Below are positions 46,523-59,327 of a DNA stretch of 64,000 nucleotides, piece by piece. The stretch spans positions 124,001 through 188,000 of the forward strand of contig UCLB01000022.1 in NCBI GenBank assembly GCA_900473205.1, in the 5' to 3' direction. The notes below the pieces were generated by a model. It was not told where the DNA came from. It searched no databases and was given only the letters and a program-made list of their open reading frames with translations. Numbering within the stretch: the first letter of the stretch is position 1; each line of letters starts with the position of its first letter. This DNA comes from Hyphomicrobiales bacterium. GTDB lineage: Bacteria > Pseudomonadota > Alphaproteobacteria > Rhizobiales > Rhizobiaceae. The position numbers were made by a program, and so were the translations under genes.

Positions 46523-47389
46523 TCAACCGTGCCAAAGCGATGAGAGCTTTTTCCATCGCTTCTTGGCGGAATGCTTGAGTGTTCTGATGAATTTGTCCCT
46601 CTTGGTCAAAAGAGGCCTGTTCGCCCAAGGCGTTTCGTCTCTGTAAGCCAGAAAGGTGTTCTTTTCCGGATGCTGGCATACCAGCGTGTTGGGCTTGTCG
46701 TGGATAAAATGGACGATGACGGCCGAAGAATAATCGATTTCTTTCTGTGCGTTCCATCGCCAGTCCAGTGAAATGAGTCGATCTGTTGCCAGGACGTTCA
46801 AAACGTCCTGATCCAGAAAATCGAACTGATTTGTGGCCAGCAATTCAAACGCCTTTTTCGTAAGCTTCTCAATATTCCACTTTTCAACATCGACCACCAA
46901 TACGCCGGCGTTGAAATAAGGAGTGAGTGACTCTCTGCCGAGCGCGTGGTTTCTTTTCTCCAAAAAATCCTGTGGCTTGATGGGAACTGCTGCCATTAGC
47001 GCGTCCGCCATCGACAGCGCAAAAAGATGAGAGATGTCATGCTTTACGATCGTGTCGGCATCCAGATAGACAAGCCGTTTATGTTTACCGTCCAACAGTT
47101 CAGGAAGTATCAGGCGGCCGTAGGTCGCGCGGCTCCAATAGGATGTCGTTCTCAGTCCGCGGACCTTGCCAATCATCTCATCAGTCATATCGATGAAAGT
47201 CACCGTACGGGCCGCGGCAATTTCGATGTTACGTTTGTCCTTGCGGCTTAAGCCGTCACCGAGCACAAGGAATTCGACATCAGGAATGTTTCCATTCAAA
47301 TGGCAAGACCTGAGCATGACGCCGGCGAGTTCCACGTAGTTTCTGTCTACCGCGCATGCCAAAAGCATAATGCTATTCTTTCTTGCCAA
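46523..47389 (-). CDS. Family 8 glycosyltransferase
   Basis: Up to 288 residues, with the GT8 opening (LLACAVDRNYVELAGVMLRS), the DxD motif in RLVYLDADTIV, the NAGVLVVDVEKWN block and the HFIHDKPN nucleotide-sugar-binding end. GT8 enzymes transfer galactose or glucose in LPS core synthesis (LgtC, WaaJ). The start is uncertain: a TTG at 47389, or an ATG at 47368 that removes seven residues. It is transcribed in the same direction as lpsB, 11 bp downstream of it, so they are co-transcribed. Confidence 0.88.
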   Translation of the reverse strand: MARKNSIMLLACAVDRNYVELAGVMLRSCHLNGNIPDVEFLVLGDGLSRKDKRNIEIAAARTVTFIDMTDEMIGKVRGLRTTSYWSRATYGRLILPELLDGKHKRLVYLDADTIVKHDISHLFALSMADALMAAVPIKPQDFLEKRNHALGRESLTPYFNAGVLVVDVEKWNIEKLTKKAFELLATNQFDFLDQDVLNVLATDRLISLDWRWNAQKEIDYSSAVIVHFIHDKPNTLVCQHPEKNTFLAYRDETPWANRPLLTKRDKFIRTLKHSAKKRWKKLSSLWHG

Positions 47390-47400
47390 TAAATTGCGGC

Positions 47401-48462
47401 CTAAGGGGCACCGATATACTGCTTAAAGTAGATTGCACCAAGGCTGAGAGCTTCACCTTCGATTGAAAATTTTTGCGCGATGTGATCGTGGGCGCGCGCG
47501 CTAGAAGCTATGCGTCGGGCTCCGTCTTCCATCCATCCGCGTGTTGCAGAAATCATTAACTCCACGTCATTTCGAGCAATAACCTCCCCAGTCTCCCCCT
47601 CAATCAACTCGGGAAACGCCCCCACATCCGTCGCAATCACCGGCACGCCTGACGCCATCGCTTCGAGCGGGGTCAGACCGAAGCCCTCCCAACGCTGCGG
47701 GGCGATGAAGAGGTCGAGGGTGCGGTACCATTCGTTGATGTTGGTGTGTTCGCCGACAAAGAGGATGCGGTCTGCGAGACCGGCGGCGCGGACCTTTTCC
47801 TTCAGACTGTTTTCGAATTCCACATGCGGCCCGGTGGCGCGCCCGGCGATGATGGCTGACCAGTCGGGATTTTGCGGGAGCACGGTGATCATGGCATCGA
47901 CGAAGAGGTCCGTGCCTTTCTGATGGCGCACTCTGCCGAAGCAGCCGGCGTATTTCTGGTTCGGGTTGAGGCCAAGCGCGCGTTTTGCCTCAGCCTTATC
48001 GACGGGCGGGGAAAAGCGCTCGGTATCGATGCCGTGCATAATGACGGTGCTCGGCACGTCCATATAGGAGGCTGTCTTCTCGCTGGTTGAGATGATCGCA
48101 TCCATGCGGGAAATCAGGAATTTCGTCCAGCCGCTGTGTTTGCGCTGCGAGGCGGAGGTGAAGACGATCTTCAGCTTCATGCGCAGGATGTCGCGCATGA
48201 TGATGGCGGGCAGCATTTCGATATTGCGGCGTGCGTGCCAGACGCGCGGCTTCTCATCCGGACCCAATTGCCATAGCTGCCACAGGTCGCGAAAGCAAAC
48301 ATGTGGCAGGCTTTGCGGCAAACCCGGCCCTATAACGGCAACCTTTTGCCCGAGCCGATTTTGCACCGGCACGAGCTGGATGATCGTGGATGTCACGCCG
48401 GAGAGCCTGCGCTTGAAATTCGGCGCAAGCACCCGGACATCAGCCAAGTCGATATAGGGCAA
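47401..48462 (-). CDS. lpsB: LPS core mannosyltransferase LpsB (GT4)
   Basis: A 353-residue GT-B enzyme matching S. meliloti LpsB as I recall it (VLAPNFKRRLSGVTSTIIQLVP, VWHARRNIEMLP, GCFGRVRHQKGTDLFVDAM, PQRWEGFGLTPLEAMASGVPVIATD). LpsB adds a mannose to the inner core and is essential for normal LPS and symbiosis. The only start in range is a TTG at 48462 with a weak GAG 10 nt upstream; no in-frame ATG is close. It lies 31 bp after the greA stop on the same strand, and the GT8 gene follows. Confidence 0.93.
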   Translation of the reverse strand: MPYIDLADVRVLAPNFKRRLSGVTSTIIQLVPVQNRLGQKVAVIGPGLPQSLPHVCFRDLWQLWQLGPDEKPRVWHARRNIEMLPAIIMRDILRMKLKIVFTSASQRKHSGWTKFLISRMDAIISTSEKTASYMDVPSTVIMHGIDTERFSPPVDKAEAKRALGLNPNQKYAGCFGRVRHQKGTDLFVDAMITVLPQNPDWSAIIAGRATGPHVEFENSLKEKVRAAGLADRILFVGEHTNINEWYRTLDLFIAPQRWEGFGLTPLEAMASGVPVIATDVGAFPELIEGETGEVIARNDVELMISATRGWMEDGARRIASSARAHDHIAQKFSIEGEALSLGAIYFKQYIGAP

Positions 48463-48493
48463 AATCGGGATCTCGTGAGAGAGGCGCTGGCAA

Positions 48494-48970
48494 TCAGCCC
48501 CAGTTGATGGAGAGGATTTCGTAGCCGCGCGAACCGCCAGGGGCGTTCACTTCGATGCTGTCGCCGACTTCCTTGCCGATCAGCGCGCGCGCGATGGGCG
48601 AGGAGATGGAAATGCGACCCTGCTTGACGTCGGCCTCCTGATCGCCAACGATCTGGTAGGTCTTCTGTTCGTTGGAATCTTCATCCACAAGCTTGATGGT
48701 GGCACCGAACTTGATGGTCGTGCCGGACATTTTCGACAAGTCGATGACTTCCGCGCGTGCGGTCAGGTCTTCCAGCTCGGCAACGCGGCCTTCATTGTGG
48801 CTCTGCGCTTCCTTGGCAGCATGGTACTCGGCGTTTTCAGACAGGTCGCCATGGGCGCGCGCTTCTGCAATGGCCTCGATGATACGTGGGCGCTCTTCCT
48901 GCTGGCGCCAGCGAAGTTCTTCCTGCAGCTTGACGAATCCGCCCTGAGTCATCGGTACTTTTTCTACCAT
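48494..48970 (-). CDS. greA: Transcription elongation factor GreA
   Basis: A 158-residue protein that rescues stalled RNA polymerase by stimulating transcript cleavage. It has the N-terminal coiled-coil ([38 protein letters not shown], with the acidic tip Asp/Glu of GDLSENAEY) and the C-terminal FKBP-like domain ending [12 protein letters not shown]. It precedes lpsB on the minus strand and is divergent from the radical SAM gene. Confidence 0.97.
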   Translation of the reverse strand: MVEKVPMTQGGFVKLQEELRWRQQEERPRIIEAIAEARAHGDLSENAEYHAAKEAQSHNEGRVAELEDLTARAEVIDLSKMSGTTIKFGATIKLVDEDSNEQKTYQIVGDQEADVKQGRISISSPIARALIGKEVGDSIEVNAPGGSRGYEILSINWG

Positions 48971-49190
48971 TTTTTCTTCCTTCGCATTCTAACCGCGGTA
49001 CCCGCAGACACAAAAAGAAACAGGTTCCGGAGCAAAACTACGGAACCAGTCAAAATCACAATTCGACAGACTATATCAGAAGACCGCCGCCAATTGCCAG
49101 CAAATTTGAGACTGCCCATTTTCAGGAGACTGGAACTTGATCTTAGCCAAGGATTGACAGCTTGCGCAAGAACATATAGTGAACACACCT

Positions 49191-50423
49191 ATGAAAAAGT
49201 CGATAAAAGAGCGGTTGGCAGTCCTTTCCGATGCGGCGAAGTATGATGCGTCCTGCGCCTCCAGTGGCACGACGAAGCGTAACTCGTCCGCATCGGGAGG
49301 GCTGGGGTCGACGGAAGGTTCGGGCATTTGCCACGCCTATGCGCCGGATGGCAGGTGTATTTCGCTCCTGAAGATTCTGCTCACCAACTTCTGCATTTAT
49401 GACTGTGCATACTGCATCAACCGTTCCTCCAGCAATGTGGAGCGGGCGCGTTTTACGGTGGAAGAAGTGGTGTGGCTGACGCTGGAATTTTACCGGCGCA
49501 ACTATATCGAGGGCCTGTTTCTGTCGTCCGGCATCATCCGCTCGTCGGATCACACGATGGAAGAACTGGTGCGGGTGGCGAGGGAGTTGCGCGTCACCCA
49601 CGGCTTTCGGGGCTATATTCACCTCAAGTCGATTCCTGAAGCTTCGGCGCGGCTGGTGGAGGAGGCGGGGCTTTATGCGGACCGCCTGTCAATCAACATC
49701 GAGTTGCCGACCGATAGTGGTATCGGACAGTTTGCGCCGGAAAAGCGGCCGGGAAACATCCGCAAGTCCATGGCTGATATTCGTCTGAAGATCGAAGAAG
49801 CGGGTGAACCGACGGTTCAGACGAAGCGGGTCAGGAAGTTTGCGCCTGCGGGCCAAAGCACACAGATGATCGTGGGTGCCGATGGTGCCAATGATAGCAC
49901 CATCCTCAACACCAGTGCGCGTCTTTATGGCAGCTACGGTTTGCGGCGCGTCTATTACTCCGCCTTTAGCCCCATTCCTGATTCGTCCAAAAACCTGCCG
50001 CTGATCAAGCCGCCTTTGATGCGCGAGCATCGGCTCTATCAGGCCGATTGGCTATATCGATTCTATGGCTTCGATATCGCAGAAATCGCCTCCACCCAGA
50101 AGGACGGCATGCTGGATCTGGATATCGATCCGAAGCTGGCATGGGCACTGGCAAATCGGCAGAGCTTTCCTGTCGATGTGAACAAGGCGGAGCGCGAAAC
50201 CTTGCTACGGGTCCCAGGGTTTGGCACGAAAACGGTCAATTCCATCCTGTCGTCGCGCCGGTTCAGGCAGTTGCGGCTGGAGGATTTGGCCCGTTTCGGC
50301 GTCTCGCTGAAAAAGGTGAAGGCCTTCGTCGTAGCGGGCGGGTGGTCACCGGGCAAGCTGACGGAGCGACCGGATTTGCGCGCCATGTTCGCGCCGCAGC
50401 CTGAACAGCTATCGTTGCTCTGA
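49191..50423 (+). CDS. Putative DNA modification/repair radical SAM protein
   Basis: About 410 residues. The radical SAM cluster motif is CX3CX2C in NFCIYDCAYC near residues 68-75, and a further Cys-rich start lies at the N-terminus (GICHAYAPDGRC). The C-terminus has a helix-hairpin-helix DNA-contact motif (NKAERETLLRVPGFGTKTVNSIL). Enzymes of this group are distant relatives of the spore photoproduct lyase. The next gene, encoding a UdgX-type protein, overlaps by one base, a pairing conserved in many bacteria. The chemistry on DNA has not been established to my knowledge. An alternative GTG start lies at 49179. Confidence 0.88.
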   Translation: MKKSIKERLAVLSDAAKYDASCASSGTTKRNSSASGGLGSTEGSGICHAYAPDGRCISLLKILLTNFCIYDCAYCINRSSSNVERARFTVEEVVWLTLEFYRRNYIEGLFLSSGIIRSSDHTMEELVRVARELRVTHGFRGYIHLKSIPEASARLVEEAGLYADRLSINIELPTDSGIGQFAPEKRPGNIRKSMADIRLKIEEAGEPTVQTKRVRKFAPAGQSTQMIVGADGANDSTILNTSARLYGSYGLRRVYYSAFSPIPDSSKNLPLIKPPLMREHRLYQADWLYRFYGFDIAEIASTQKDGMLDLDIDPKLAWALANRQSFPVDVNKAERETLLRVPGFGTKTVNSILSSRRFRQLRLEDLARFGVSLKKVKAFVVAGGWSPGKLTERPDLRAMFAPQPEQLSLL

Positions 50424-51913
50424 TGTACAGGGTGTCGCTGGAGGGACGGGGCGATTTTACCGAGTGGCGGGATGCTGCCCGCATGTTTCTTTCCGCCAAT
50501 GTCTCTCCGCATGAGATCGAGTGGCGGTGTCGCGGCGAAGAAACCGGCCTGCTGGGTTTCGAGGAGGAGAACCTTCCCGCTGGTTTAGACAATGCCACCG
50601 GTGTCCATGTGCCCTCGGCCTTCATGACGCTGGCGCAGACCATTATTTGCCATAGCGATCCGAAGCGATTTTCGCTGCTCTATCATCTTTTGTGGCGTCT
50701 GGGGCAGGACAGGGCGTTGCTGCAATTCAAGTCCGATCCCGATGTGGCGGAAGCGCGTAAATTGGAGAAATCCGTTCGGCGCGATAGCCACAAGATGACG
50801 GCTTTCGTGCGTTTCAAGGAAGTGGCGCTGGCCGCGGGTGAGGCGGGTCGGCGGCGGTTTATTGCATGGTTCGAGCCAGATCATTTCATCGTGGAGCGAA
50901 AGGCTGCATTTTTCCAGCGGCGTTTTACCGATATGGACTGGCTGATTCTGACGCCGAAAGGCTCGGCTCGCTGGGATGGAGAAGCGCTCGAAACATCACG
51001 GCTGGCAGCCGAGCAGCCGGATTTGTCCGATGAGACGGATGAGCTTTGGCGCACCTATTATGCCAATATTTTCAATCCCGCTCGCTTGAAGATCAAGGCG
51101 ATGACGGCGGAAATGCCGAAGAAGTATTGGAAGAACCTGCCCGAGGCCGATCTCATTCCAGACCTCATCCTTAACGCTGAGCGACGGGTGCTGGAGATGG
51201 GCGCCAAGGCGGCGACCGAGCCGCAGCTCTTCCATCACCGTATCCAGGCTGCGGCAGAAAGCCGACCCGCGCCCGCGCTGCCTGATGCCGATACGTTGGA
51301 AGGGTTGAGGCATGAGGCGAAAGATTGCACGCTCTGTCCTCTCCACTGCAAGGCAACGCAAACAGTGTTCGGTGAGGGGCCGGACAATGCGGATGTGATG
51401 ATTGTCGGCGAGCAGCCGGGCGACTTCGAAGACTTGGCAGGGCGTCCCTTTGTTGGCCCTGCGGGCAAGGTGTTCGATGAGGTCTTGGGTGAAACCGGCA
51501 TGGAGCGCCAGAAACTCTATGTCACCAATGCCGTCAAACATTTCAAATATGAATCGCGCGGCAAGAAGCGCATCCACCAACGACCGGATGCGGGCGAGGT
51601 GCAGCGCTGCCGCTGGTGGCTGACGCGGGAGATCGATCTGGTTCAGCCCAAGCTCATCGTTGCGATGGGAGCGACCGCAATGTTTGCTTTGACGGGTTTG
51701 AAGGAAAAGCTGTCGGACCTGCGCGGCAAGCCCATGCCCATGGATGGCGGCAGGATGCTCTTCGTCACGGTGCATCCTTCCTATCTGCTTCGCATACCGG
51801 ATGAGCAAAGGAAGGCTGAGGAGTTTCAGCGGTTTCGCGAGGATATGGAGGCGGTTCGCAGGCTCATGGAAGCGCGCCAAGAGAGCGAATTGCTTGTATC
51901 AGCCGTTGGATGA
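50423..51913 (+). CDS. udgX: UdgX-type uracil-DNA-binding protein fused to DUF4130
   Basis: A 496-residue two-part protein. Residues ~1-250 are a DUF4130 (DNA metabolism) module. Residues ~295-485 are a family 4-like uracil glycosylase fold with the Fe-S cysteines (Cys 302, 305, 309 and 396), GEQPGDFEDLAGRPFVGPAG, and KKRIH at 381-385. In mycobacterial UdgX the matching KRRIH histidine forms a covalent bond with the abasic site, so His 385 is likely the same. TVHPSYLLR closes the active site. It is coupled to the radical SAM gene by TGATG. It overlaps the convergent LysR gene by 15 bp. Confidence 0.88.
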   Translation: MYRVSLEGRGDFTEWRDAARMFLSANVSPHEIEWRCRGEETGLLGFEEENLPAGLDNATGVHVPSAFMTLAQTIICHSDPKRFSLLYHLLWRLGQDRALLQFKSDPDVAEARKLEKSVRRDSHKMTAFVRFKEVALAAGEAGRRRFIAWFEPDHFIVERKAAFFQRRFTDMDWLILTPKGSARWDGEALETSRLAAEQPDLSDETDELWRTYYANIFNPARLKIKAMTAEMPKKYWKNLPEADLIPDLILNAERRVLEMGAKAATEPQLFHHRIQAAAESRPAPALPDADTLEGLRHEAKDCTLCPLHCKATQTVFGEGPDNADVMIVGEQPGDFEDLAGRPFVGPAGKVFDEVLGETGMERQKLYVTNAVKHFKYESRGKKRIHQRPDAGEVQRCRWWLTREIDLVQPKLIVAMGATAMFALTGLKEKLSDLRGKPMPMDGGRMLFVTVHPSYLLRIPDEQRKAEEFQRFREDMEAVRRLMEARQESELLVSAVG

Positions 51914-52843
51914 GGACGGGTTTTGTAGTTTCATATTGGCTTGCTCATTGGCAGCCTTGACGAAATCGATGAAAGCTCGAAGCGGTGCGGGCACCAACCT
52001 TCTGCCGGGGTAGTAGAGGAACGGGCCGGAAAAGCTCTGCCACCATGGTTCAAGTACTGGCTCCAGCGCACCGCTGTCGAGATAGGGCTGCAACCAGTCT
52101 TCGAAAAGCATGGTGATGCCCGTGCCTGCGATGGCGGCATCGACCGCGAGGTCCGTTGCGCCACCTATCCTCACGATCAAAGGCCCACCGGCATCGATGA
52201 GGATCACTTCGCCATCGCGTTCGAATTCCCATGGCGGGATGGTGCCGCTGGCAAACCGGCCCCTGATGCAGGCGTGGCTGAGCAGGTCACGCGGGTGCTG
52301 TGGTCTGCCAAAACGGGCAAGATAGGCAGGTGAGGCGGCAGTCGCAAGACGCTGGCTGCGTGGGCCGATGGGAACGGCAATCATGTCCTGCTGGAGGCGC
52401 TCATCATAGCGGATGCCTGCATCGCAGCCTGCGGCCAAGATATCCACGAAGTTTTCATCGGTGATGACCTCCAGCTGAATATCGGGATAGGCAGCCAGAA
52501 ACTGCGACACAAGCGCAGGCAAAACAAGGCGGGCTGCGCTGACCGGCACATTCAGCCGCAGTGTACCCGCAGGCTTGTCGCGGAAGCCGTTGACGACATC
52601 AAGCGCGGCCTCGACCTCGGTTAGCGCGGGCGACAGGCGTGCCAGCAAGCCTTGCCCGGCTTCCGTGGGTGAGACACTGCGGGTGGTGCGATTGAGAAGG
52701 CGAACGCCCAGTTCCGTCTCCAGCCTGCGAATAGCTTCACTGAGGCCGGAAGCACTGCTGCTTCTAATTCTCGCCGCCTCACGGAAACCGCCAGCCCGCA
52801 CCACTGAAACAAAGATGTTCAGATCATCCAGATTGATTTTCAT
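51899..52843 (-). CDS. LysR-family regulator
   Basis: A 314-residue LTTR with an N-terminal HTH in an unusual opening (LNIFVSVVRAGGFREAARIRSSSASGLSEAIRRLE). The effector domain resembles the group that controls stress or antibiotic-type oxidoreductases. It is divergent from an aldo/keto reductase gene across 94 bp that contain a GCAC-N5-GTGC inverted repeat (52857-52869), a plausible binding site. Target and effector are inferred from position only. Confidence 0.9.
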   Translation of the reverse strand: MKINLDDLNIFVSVVRAGGFREAARIRSSSASGLSEAIRRLETELGVRLLNRTTRSVSPTEAGQGLLARLSPALTEVEAALDVVNGFRDKPAGTLRLNVPVSAARLVLPALVSQFLAAYPDIQLEVITDENFVDILAAGCDAGIRYDERLQQDMIAVPIGPRSQRLATAASPAYLARFGRPQHPRDLLSHACIRGRFASGTIPPWEFERDGEVILIDAGGPLIVRIGGATDLAVDAAIAGTGITMLFEDWLQPYLDSGALEPVLEPWWQSFSGPFLYYPGRRLVPAPLRAFIDFVKAANEQANMKLQNPSSSNG

Positions 52844-52856
52844 TGTTCATATTCCC

Positions 52857-52869
52857 GCACAGTCCGTGC
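52857..52869. promoter_or_regulatory. Candidate LysR operator between the regulator and aldo/keto reductase genes
   Basis: GCAC (52857-52860) and GTGC (52866-52869) are separated by 5 bp in the 94-bp divergent gap. The symmetry and location fit an LTTR site controlling both genes. Confidence 0.4.
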
Positions 52870-52937
52870 TGATCGTACCCCATTATCATACGCGCTGGCA
52901 GCGTCTATCTTTCCTCCAGATCATCAGGAGAACGATC

Positions 52938-53819
52938 ATGACCAACATCGATAAGGCCGGAACATTTAAACTTGGAAGCCGCAGCGTAAACCGCCTCGGT
53001 TACGGCGCAATGCAGTTGGCAGGCCCGGGCGTGTTTGGCCCACCGAAGGATCGTGACGGCGCGCTTGCCGTACTGCGCGCTGCCATCGATGCTGGCGTCA
53101 ACCATATCGATACCAGTGATTTCTATGGGCCGCATGTCACCAACCAGCTGATCCGCGAGGCGCTGCACCCTTACACGGACGATCTCGTCATCGTCACCAA
53201 AATTGGTGCCAAGCGGGGTGAGGACAAATCCTGGAATCTCGCATCCTCACCGGAAGAGCTGACCAGCGCCGTGCATGACAATTTGCGCAACCTTGGTCTC
53301 GACGTCATGGATGTGGTCAATCTGCGTGTCATGTTCGATGTGCATGGACCGGCAGAAGGCTCCATCGAACCTTTGCTGACGCCGCTTGCCGAGTTGCAGC
53401 GGCAGGGTCTGGTTCGACACATCGGGCTGAGCAATGTCACAGCCAATCAGGTCGTGGAAGGTTGCAAGATCGCCGAGATCGTCTGTGTTCAGAACATGTA
53501 CAATCTGGCGCATCGTCAGGATGATGCCCTGATCGACAGTTTGGCCGAGGATGGCATTGCCTATGTGCCGTTCTTCCCGCTCGGTGGTTTCAGCCCGCTT
53601 CAGTCTTCGGCTTTGTCGGATGTCGCGACGCGTCTGGAGGCTACACCCATGCAGGTTGCCCTTGCATGGCTTTTGCGCCGGGCGCCCAACATCCTGCTGA
53701 TCCCCGGCACATCCTCCGTTGCCCATCTGCATGAAAATCTGGGTGCTGATGATCTCGTTCTGTCGGATGAGATCATCACGGAACTCGACGGCGTGGCTGC
53801 TGCAAGCGCAGCGCATTAA
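52938..53819 (+). CDS. Aldo/keto reductase
   Basis: A 293-residue NADPH-dependent TIM-barrel reductase with AAIDAGVNHIDTSDFYGPH (Asp and Tyr of the catalytic tetrad), VIVTKIG (Lys) and LIPGTSSVAHLHEN (NADP phosphate site). Relatives reduce aldehydes and quinones. The CAGGAG site is well placed for the ATG at 52938. The divergent LysR gene is the likely regulator. A terminator follows. Confidence 0.92.
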   Translation: MTNIDKAGTFKLGSRSVNRLGYGAMQLAGPGVFGPPKDRDGALAVLRAAIDAGVNHIDTSDFYGPHVTNQLIREALHPYTDDLVIVTKIGAKRGEDKSWNLASSPEELTSAVHDNLRNLGLDVMDVVNLRVMFDVHGPAEGSIEPLLTPLAELQRQGLVRHIGLSNVTANQVVEGCKIAEIVCVQNMYNLAHRQDDALIDSLAEDGIAYVPFFPLGGFSPLQSSALSDVATRLEATPMQVALAWLLRRAPNILLIPGTSSVAHLHENLGADDLVLSDEIITELDGVAAASAAH

Positions 53820-53840
53820 TTTCCGCATGCCGAAAAGACA

Positions 53841-53868
53841 AAGGGCGCGTCACCGACGCGCCCTTTCT
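53841..53868. terminator. Terminator between the aldo/keto reductase gene and carB
   Basis: Arms 53841-53850 and 53856-53865 form a perfect 10-bp stem with a 5-nt loop. A short T-run follows on the plus strand. It also lies 24 bp downstream of the carB stop on the minus strand. Confidence 0.85.
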
Positions 53869-53889
53869 GTATTCAGGAGATGCTGTCGC

Positions 53890-57378
<3,489 letters not shown>

Positions 57379-57639
57379 GGCTCTCGTTCCGCTTTTCGTG
57401 TTGCGCAAAAAAACCGGCCAAGGTGATGGATCACCGGTCGGGGCGCGCAATTCAAATCTTTTCAGGCTAGAAGCGGCTTATAGGCAAATGTTTTGTTGAA
57501 CGGAACCCCGAATCTTCGCTTTCTGACAGGAAAGTTGGCTCCATATATAACTGTGTTGCCAGCTGATCCTTTCGGGTCTTAAAAACGTATAGATATTTGA
57601 ATGCATTAAGTTTGTTTCCACAAGGAAGAGCAGGCCCTT

Positions 57640-58308
57640 ATGATTATTGTCCATTATCTCGAAAATTCCCGCGCGCACCGCATTCTATGGCTACTTGAAG
57701 AACTCGGCCTCGATTATCAAGTGAAGACATACAAGCGCGGGCCGGACATGCGGGCACCGAAAGACCTCAAGGCCGTGCATCCGCTGGGCAAGTCTCCGGT
57801 CATCGAAGATGGCGGCAAGATTTACGCCGAAAGCGGCGCGATCATCGAATATCTTCTCGATACATATGGCAAGGGAGCTTTCAGGCCGGAGCAGGGAACG
57901 GACGCCTATCGGCGTTATGTCTATTGGCTGCATTATGCGGAAGGCTCGGCCATGCCGCTGCTGTTGCTGAAGCTGCTGTTTTCCCGCATTCCCGGTCAGG
58001 TTCCGTTCTTCCTGCGGCCTGTGGCAAGCATGATTTCGCAGGGCGTGGCCAGCAAGCTGGTCGATCCGCAGCTGGCCGACCACACCGCCTATTGGGAAAG
58101 CGAGCTTGCAAAGGACGGCCTGTTCGCGGGCAGTGAGCTGACGGGCGCAGATATCGCCATGAGCTTTCCGGTAGAGGCGGCCATGAGCCGCGTGGACGGT
58201 GCAAAGGCGCATCCTGCCATCCGCCGCTTCCTAGAAACCATCCGGGCGCGGCCAGCTTACCAGCGCGCGCTTCAAAAGGGCGGAGCCTATATCTACTCCA
58301 ACAGCTAA
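57640..58308 (+). CDS. Glutathione S-transferase
   Basis: A 222-residue cytoplasmic GST with a thioredoxin-fold N-terminal domain (IIVHYLENSRAHRILWLLEELGLDYQVKTYKRG, and the GSH-contacting IYAESGAIIEYLLDTYG) and an all-helical C-terminal domain. It is similar to GST-like proteins that detoxify electrophiles. It is divergent from carB and is followed by the zinc peptidase gene after 71 bp. Confidence 0.9.
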   Translation: MIIVHYLENSRAHRILWLLEELGLDYQVKTYKRGPDMRAPKDLKAVHPLGKSPVIEDGGKIYAESGAIIEYLLDTYGKGAFRPEQGTDAYRRYVYWLHYAEGSAMPLLLLKLLFSRIPGQVPFFLRPVASMISQGVASKLVDPQLADHTAYWESELAKDGLFAGSELTGADIAMSFPVEAAMSRVDGAKAHPAIRRFLETIRARPAYQRALQKGGAYIYSNS

Positions 58309-58379
58309 CCCGTAAATGATCTAGCCGGAACGCTTTCGAGACTATAGCGTTTAGCAAGGCATTGAAGGGGAGACTGACT

Positions 58380-59282
58380 ATGCAGTGGAGAGGGCGACGC
58401 CAATCCGACAATATTGAAGACAGACGCGGCATGTCATCCGGTGGCATGGGCGGCGGCGGTTTTCGTCTGCCCACCGGCGGCGGGCGTGGTGGCGGCATAG
58501 GTATCGGCGGCCTTGTCGTGATCCTGCTGATCAGCTGGGCGCTGGGCATCAATCCGCTGACGCTGCTATCGGGCGGCGATGTCTCCATGGATGGCGGCAG
58601 CAGCAACCAGCAGACCACGGGCACGCGTCCGCAGGGCCAGTCTAGTGACGAGACGACCGCCTTTGTGCGCACCGTGCTGGCGGAAACCGAGGACACCTGG
58701 GGCAAGATATTCAGCTCCGCAGGTGAGACCTATGAAAAGCCGACACTGGTGCTGTTTGCCGGTCAAGTCCGCTCGGCCTGCGGTAATGCCTCTTCCGCCA
58801 GCGGCCCGTTCTATTGCCCGGTTGACCGAAAGGTCTATCTGGATACGGATTTCTTCCGCGAGCTGGACAGGCGCTTCGGCGCCTCCGGTGACTTCGCACA
58901 GGCCTATGTGATTGCCCATGAAGTCGGCCATCACGTCCAGAACCTGACCGGTGTGCTGCCAGAGTTCAATCGCCAGCGCCAGTCCATGGGCGAGACGGAA
59001 GCCAACAAGATGTCGGTGCGCGTCGAATTGCAGGCGGATTGCTATGCCGGCATCTGGGGCAAGTCCACGCAGCAGAAGGGCATTCTGGAAACCGGCGATT
59101 TGGAAGAAGCATTGAACGCCGCGCACCAGATCGGTGATGATACGTTGCAGAAGAAATCGCAGGGCTATGTCGTGCCTGACAGTTTCAACCACGGCACATC
59201 TGCCCAGCGTGCAGAGTGGTTCAAGCGCGGTTTCGACAGCGGACGGCTTGAGGATTGCGATACGTTTTCGGCTGATATCTAA
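58380..59282 (+). CDS. Neutral zinc metallopeptidase (YpfJ-like)
   Basis: A 300-residue protein with an N-terminal Gly/Arg-rich region (about 1-40), one membrane segment (GIGIGGLVVILLISWALG), then a metallopeptidase domain with HEVGHH at 180-185 and a downstream QADCYAGIWGK zinc ligand block. The family is predicted to be membrane-anchored, with the active site in the periplasm. The ATG at 58380 is preferred to a TTG at 58362. Substrates are unknown. Confidence 0.9.
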   Translation: MQWRGRRQSDNIEDRRGMSSGGMGGGGFRLPTGGGRGGGIGIGGLVVILLISWALGINPLTLLSGGDVSMDGGSSNQQTTGTRPQGQSSDETTAFVRTVLAETEDTWGKIFSSAGETYEKPTLVLFAGQVRSACGNASSASGPFYCPVDRKVYLDTDFFRELDRRFGASGDFAQAYVIAHEVGHHVQNLTGVLPEFNRQRQSMGETEANKMSVRVELQADCYAGIWGKSTQQKGILETGDLEEALNAAHQIGDDTLQKKSQGYVVPDSFNHGTSAQRAEWFKRGFDSGRLEDCDTFSADI

Positions 59283-59327
59283 TTAATTGATCAAGACGCA
59301 GAAGAGGGGGCAAAAGCTCCCTTTTTT

